From assembly GCF_002368295.1 (NCBI RefSeq), contig NZ_AP018248.1, positions 6,375,979 through 6,439,978 of the forward strand: DNA of 64,000 bases, written 5' to 3'. Source of the stretch: Tolypothrix tenuis PCC 7101 (GTDB lineage Bacteria; Cyanobacteriota; Cyanobacteriia; Cyanobacteriales; Nostocaceae). The notes under the pieces are model-generated. The model was given only the letters and a program-made list of their open reading frames with translations, was not told the DNA's origin and searched no databases. Positions 61,393-64,000 of this stretch are shown piece by piece. Both the position numbers and the translations under genes were made by a program. Within the stretch, counting starts at the first letter, position 1; every line of letters begins with the position of its first letter.

Positions 61393-61484
61393 AAATATTT
61401 ATCTATTTTTAATGTAGAGACACAATATTAGTAATTCTCTACAGCTTTTAATTTACAGATGCAGTGGCAATGATACCAGCTGTA

Positions 61485-61593
61485 TATGGGGATTGGGGAC
61501 TGGGGATTGGGGACTGGGGACTGGGGATGAGGAAACAAGGGGAAATTACCAATTACCAATTACCAATTACCAATTACCAATTACCAATTACCA
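61485..61593. repeat. STRR arrays (GGGGACT and ACCAATT units)
   Basis: Six GGGGATT/GGGGACT units, then eight ACCAATT units, in the gap between pyrB and mgtE. Confidence 0.92.
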
Positions 61594-61597
61594 AAGC

Positions 61598-61624
61598 CAA
61601 AAAAAGAGGGGTTGTTTAACCCCC
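61598..61624 (-). terminator. Intrinsic terminator after mgtE
   Basis: On the minus strand: stem GGGGTT / AACCCC with loop AAAC, then TC and T7. It starts 15 bases after the mgtE stop. Confidence 0.85.
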
Positions 61625-61638
61625 AAAGCTGCTTTGAT

Positions 61639-62991
61639 TTAACTCGGTAAGTGTAAGACATTCAATGCTACAGAAATTAGCGAGAGGAAGGTTAGGAAGC
61701 CAATTGTATCTAACATTGTGGTGACTAATGGCCCGCTGACGAGGGCTGGATCTAACTTTAAGCGCTTTAAACCCATAGGGAGTAAAGTCCCCAATGTCAC
61801 AGCTACCATCGTATTGCTTGCCATTACTATCCCTGCAACTAAAGCTACCCATCTTTCTTGAGGACGCGCCCAAATTAACGACAGCAGAATCATCGTCAGA
61901 CATAAAGCTAATGCTGTACCTAATCCAGCAATTAGTTCTTTACGGAGGATTTTTAGGGTATCTTTAGGCGTGACTTCGCCTACACCCAAGCCTCGGATGG
62001 TAACTGTTAAGGCTTGAATCCCCACAGTTCCACCAGTATTAGAAAAGATGGGCATAATTACCGCTAATACTGGTACTGCAGCAATTACAGATTGAAAAGG
62101 CGCGATCGCACTAGCTGCACCTATATACAAGGCCATAATTCCTAATAGCCAAGGTAGGCGGTTGCGGATGGTAAGTAGAGGGGAAGACAAAGCTGCTTCA
62201 TCACCACTAACACCAGCGAGTTTTTGAATGTCTTCTGTAGCTTCTTCCTCCAAAATATCAACCACATCATCAATAGTGATAATGCCGACTAATCTGTCTT
62301 CCCTGTCAACTACCGGGATGGCGATTAAGTCATATCGCTTCATGATTTGGGCGACTTCTTCTTGGGGGGTTTCAGTTCTGACTTTGATGACGCGATCGCT
62401 AGCGATATCTCTAATCAAAACATCAGGAAAAGTAAACAACAATTGCCTTAGTGAAACTACTCTCACTAATGTGCGATTATCATCTGTCACGTAAGCGTAG
62501 TAAATTGTCTCTTTATCTTCGTCCTGACGACGGATTTTGCTGAGGGCTTCACCGACAGTTAATCCTTCTCTTAACCGGACATATTCTGTTGTCATCACAC
62601 GCCCAGCTGTACCTTCTGGATAACCAAGAATTGTAGCTGTGGCTTGTCTTTGTTCTGGACTTAATTCTTGTAATAAACGCTTAATTACTCCTGCTGGTAA
62701 TTCATCAAATAATTCTGCCCGTTCATCGGGACTCATCGCCTCTACAATTTGGACAACTTGCACATCATGAAGAGAATTAATTAATTCTTCTTGTACCTCT
62801 GTGGGTAGATATTCAAATACATCAATTGCTTGCGCTTTATTGAGCAGACGAAATGCGATCGCTCTTTGATTTGTTGGTAATTTAGAAATGTATTCGCCAA
62901 CATCTACCGGTTGTAAATGGTTTAAATCCCATTTGAGTTGGTTTAAGTCGGCGACATCAATCATTGAATCGCGCATCTCTTGTGTCAGCAT
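61639..62991 (-). CDS. mgtE: Magnesium transporter MgtE
   Basis: 450 residues. N domain of helical repeats (about 20-130, SPDERAELFDELPAGVIKRLLQ), two CBS domains (about 135-255, e.g. VMTTEYVRLREGLTVGEAL and LVGIITIDDVVDILEEEA), a plug helix and five membrane segments (RLPWLLGIMALYIGA onward). The pore region carries NTGGTVGIQALTV and PLVTTMLDTIGF, with the conserved Asp. Cytoplasmic domains close the channel at high Mg. The long structured leader (next entry) suggests post-transcriptional control. Confidence 0.96.
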   Translation of the reverse strand: MLTQEMRDSMIDVADLNQLKWDLNHLQPVDVGEYISKLPTNQRAIAFRLLNKAQAIDVFEYLPTEVQEELINSLHDVQVVQIVEAMSPDERAELFDELPAGVIKRLLQELSPEQRQATATILGYPEGTAGRVMTTEYVRLREGLTVGEALSKIRRQDEDKETIYYAYVTDDNRTLVRVVSLRQLLFTFPDVLIRDIASDRVIKVRTETPQEEVAQIMKRYDLIAIPVVDREDRLVGIITIDDVVDILEEEATEDIQKLAGVSGDEAALSSPLLTIRNRLPWLLGIMALYIGAASAIAPFQSVIAAVPVLAVIMPIFSNTGGTVGIQALTVTIRGLGVGEVTPKDTLKILRKELIAGLGTALALCLTMILLSLIWARPQERWVALVAGIVMASNTMVAVTLGTLLPMGLKRLKLDPALVSGPLVTTMLDTIGFLTFLSLISVALNVLHLPS

Positions 62992-62996
62992 AGATT

Positions 62997-63054
62997 CCTC
63001 CTAATCTCATAGTCTCCTCCGCGCTAGGAGACTATGTCGCCAGCTCAGAGGAGG
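62997..63054 (-). promoter_or_regulatory. mgtE leader with hairpin and possible anti-SD
   Basis: The Shine-Dalgarno AGGAGG lies six bases before the ATG. Five bases upstream of it is an eleven-pair perfect hairpin (AGGAGACTATG with CATAGTCTCCT, loop of seven). Farther 5' is CCTCCTCT, able to pair either with the Shine-Dalgarno or with GGAGGAG in the hairpin. The two pairings exclude each other, a typical switch layout. A small TGGAC / GTCCA hairpin follows upstream. I do not recognise a known magnesium riboswitch class. Confidence 0.5.
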
Positions 63055-64000
63055 TTGATACTACCGTCTTGTGGACTCTGGTCCATAACTTTCAACAATT
63101 CACTCTCGATATCCAATCAGGCATCGCTAAGTCATAATACTAACCCGGAACACTGTTATCCGAAATAGATGCAGAAGTTCAGTATGCGGAGTTTATAGCA
63201 TCCACATAAGTACGTAACTCTTTGCCCTGATTTTTCTTTTGATAAGAGTAGATTCTACTACTGTTACAACCTGTGTCAAGCGCTTCAGAGAAATTACTAG
63301 CTAAATTCACACAGTTAAAATATTTACTACTTTTGTAGTAGTGTAGATTATGGATGCGAAACCATATATTGTGTAATTGTACTGAAGATTGACACCCTTA
63401 TGTAGCTGAGTATTTCTGATATTGCTAGTAATACCACTTCTGTGCAAAATTTCACTTCTGCCTCAGGAAGCAACTATCAAGCTGTTAATACAATTAAAGC
63501 GTAAATTGCAGAATATATCTGCTAGAAAATTAGCAGTTTCTCGATACACCTATCTGAGGGACTTCTCAATAAAAAAAATCAATCACTTTGGCAAGCAGAG
63601 GAAGCAGAGGAGGACAGTTGAGTGGGCGAGTTTCCCACGCCAGTCAGTACAACGGGGGGAACCCCCGCGAGCGGCTGGCTTGACTTGAGCAAACTGTCCG
63701 TGAAGCAGAGGGAGAAGAATACAATTATGGTCTTTGCTCCCAAAAATGGATATTTAATTTCTGGAAGTACCAGAGGGATAATTCTGCGATAGTCAAGGGT
63801 AATTTAATAGCTTATTTGGGTGACAAAATATTCATTAGGAATTATATAAGAACAAGGCACAGAGGGAGCATCCCAATTTGAGAAAAATAGTACAAATACC
63901 TCTGATAAAACCCCTATGCCATTGTGAGTTTCAAAATAATACATTAATTTTTTAAAAGAGAGCTTTCCTAATTTCAGATTTACCTTATTTCGGTTCGCCA
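63055..64000. other. Right-end non-coding region
   Basis: About 940 bases; the first part should hold the mgtE promoter. A repeat element with ends GGACAGTT / AACTGTCC (63612-63699) is inserted into AAGCAGAGG tandem units. Elsewhere I see no gene; one open frame at 63422-63688 runs through the repeat and is not credible. Confidence 0.55.
63612..63699. repeat. Palindromic insertion (GGACAGTT ends)
   Basis: Inverted ends GGACAGTT / AACTGTCC enclose further short palindromes (CGGGGGGAACCCCCG). It is flanked on both sides by GAAGCAGAGG, which suggests insertion into a repeat or a target duplication. Confidence 0.6.

Noticed and set aside
62992..63120. M-box magnesium riboswitch before mgtE
   Set aside because: The conserved M-box core sequence is not visible; only a local switch-like structure is.
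1..64000. tRNA or rRNA genes
   Set aside because: Looked for T-loop GGTTCRANYCC with matching acceptor stems and for rRNA-like stretches; found none, although a tool-based scan was not possible.

Overview
The window is chromosomal DNA of a filamentous, probably heterocyst-forming cyanobacterium (order Nostocales, Nostoc/Calothrix/Tolypothrix type). Four things point there: very frequent HIP1 octamers (GCGATCGC), dense short tandem repeats between genes (GGTAATT, CCCCAGT, TTTTGAA and GGTCAAG families), hybrid signalling proteins typical of these organisms, and a conserved purC-omp85-lpxC-fabZ-lpxA-lpxB block. All identifications come from reading motifs; no database was searched.

Layout. 0-5.4 kb: 3' part of a giant Ser/Thr kinase / ATPase / GAF / histidine kinase (minus strand). 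5.9-12.3 kb: mixed genes (BMP-type binding lipoprotein, stand-alone Rnl2-type RNA ligase, carotenoid oxygenase, sensor-kinase relic, EamA permease, small lipoprotein). 12.5-15.8 kb: sulfolipid genes sqdB and sqdX with a DUF4291 gene between them. 16-18.6 kb: CyaB-type GAF-GAF-PAS adenylate cyclase. 19.6-27 kb: purC, then the outer-membrane block of Omp85 and lipid A genes. 27.2-32.1 kb: RNA/translation block on the minus strand (ffh, rpsP, a KH protein, rpsU, phoH). 32.3-44.9 kb: aminopeptidase P, acidic lipoprotein, hybrid histidine kinase with a broken PAS relic before it, PhzF-like protein, solitary DNA methyltransferase, DUF4332 protein, TetR regulator and an active/inactive pair of M16 peptidases. 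60.4-63 kb: pyrB and mgtE, the latter with a structured leader.

The most interesting region is 45.4-58.8 kb, a RiPP (ribosomally made, modified peptide) locus. Three small double-glycine precursor peptides share a leader and a C-terminal core motif, and contain no cysteine. They are followed on the same strand by an APH-type kinase, a HopA1-type protein, an aldo/keto-reductase-like protein that has lost its catalytic tetrad, a parvulin and a short RTX protein. Facing them are a second parvulin, an HlyD adaptor, a C39-peptidase ABC exporter with an N-terminal cyclic-nucleotide-type domain, and an HTH protein resembling the DNA-binding half of a transposase. APH plus HopA1 pairs are known from class V lanthipeptide and thioamitide pathways, where phosphorylation and elimination make dehydroamino acids. 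Here the cores are Ser/Thr/Asn-rich but Cys-free, so the predicted product is a dehydrated peptide without lanthionine rings. I know of no described product of this kind.

Secondary points: tandem repeats have entered coding sequence (M16 signal region, aminopeptidase and DUF4332 C-termini), at least four dispersed palindromic or MITE-like repeat families are present, and RNA structures lie before mgtE, between fabZ and lpxA, and before the exporter operon.
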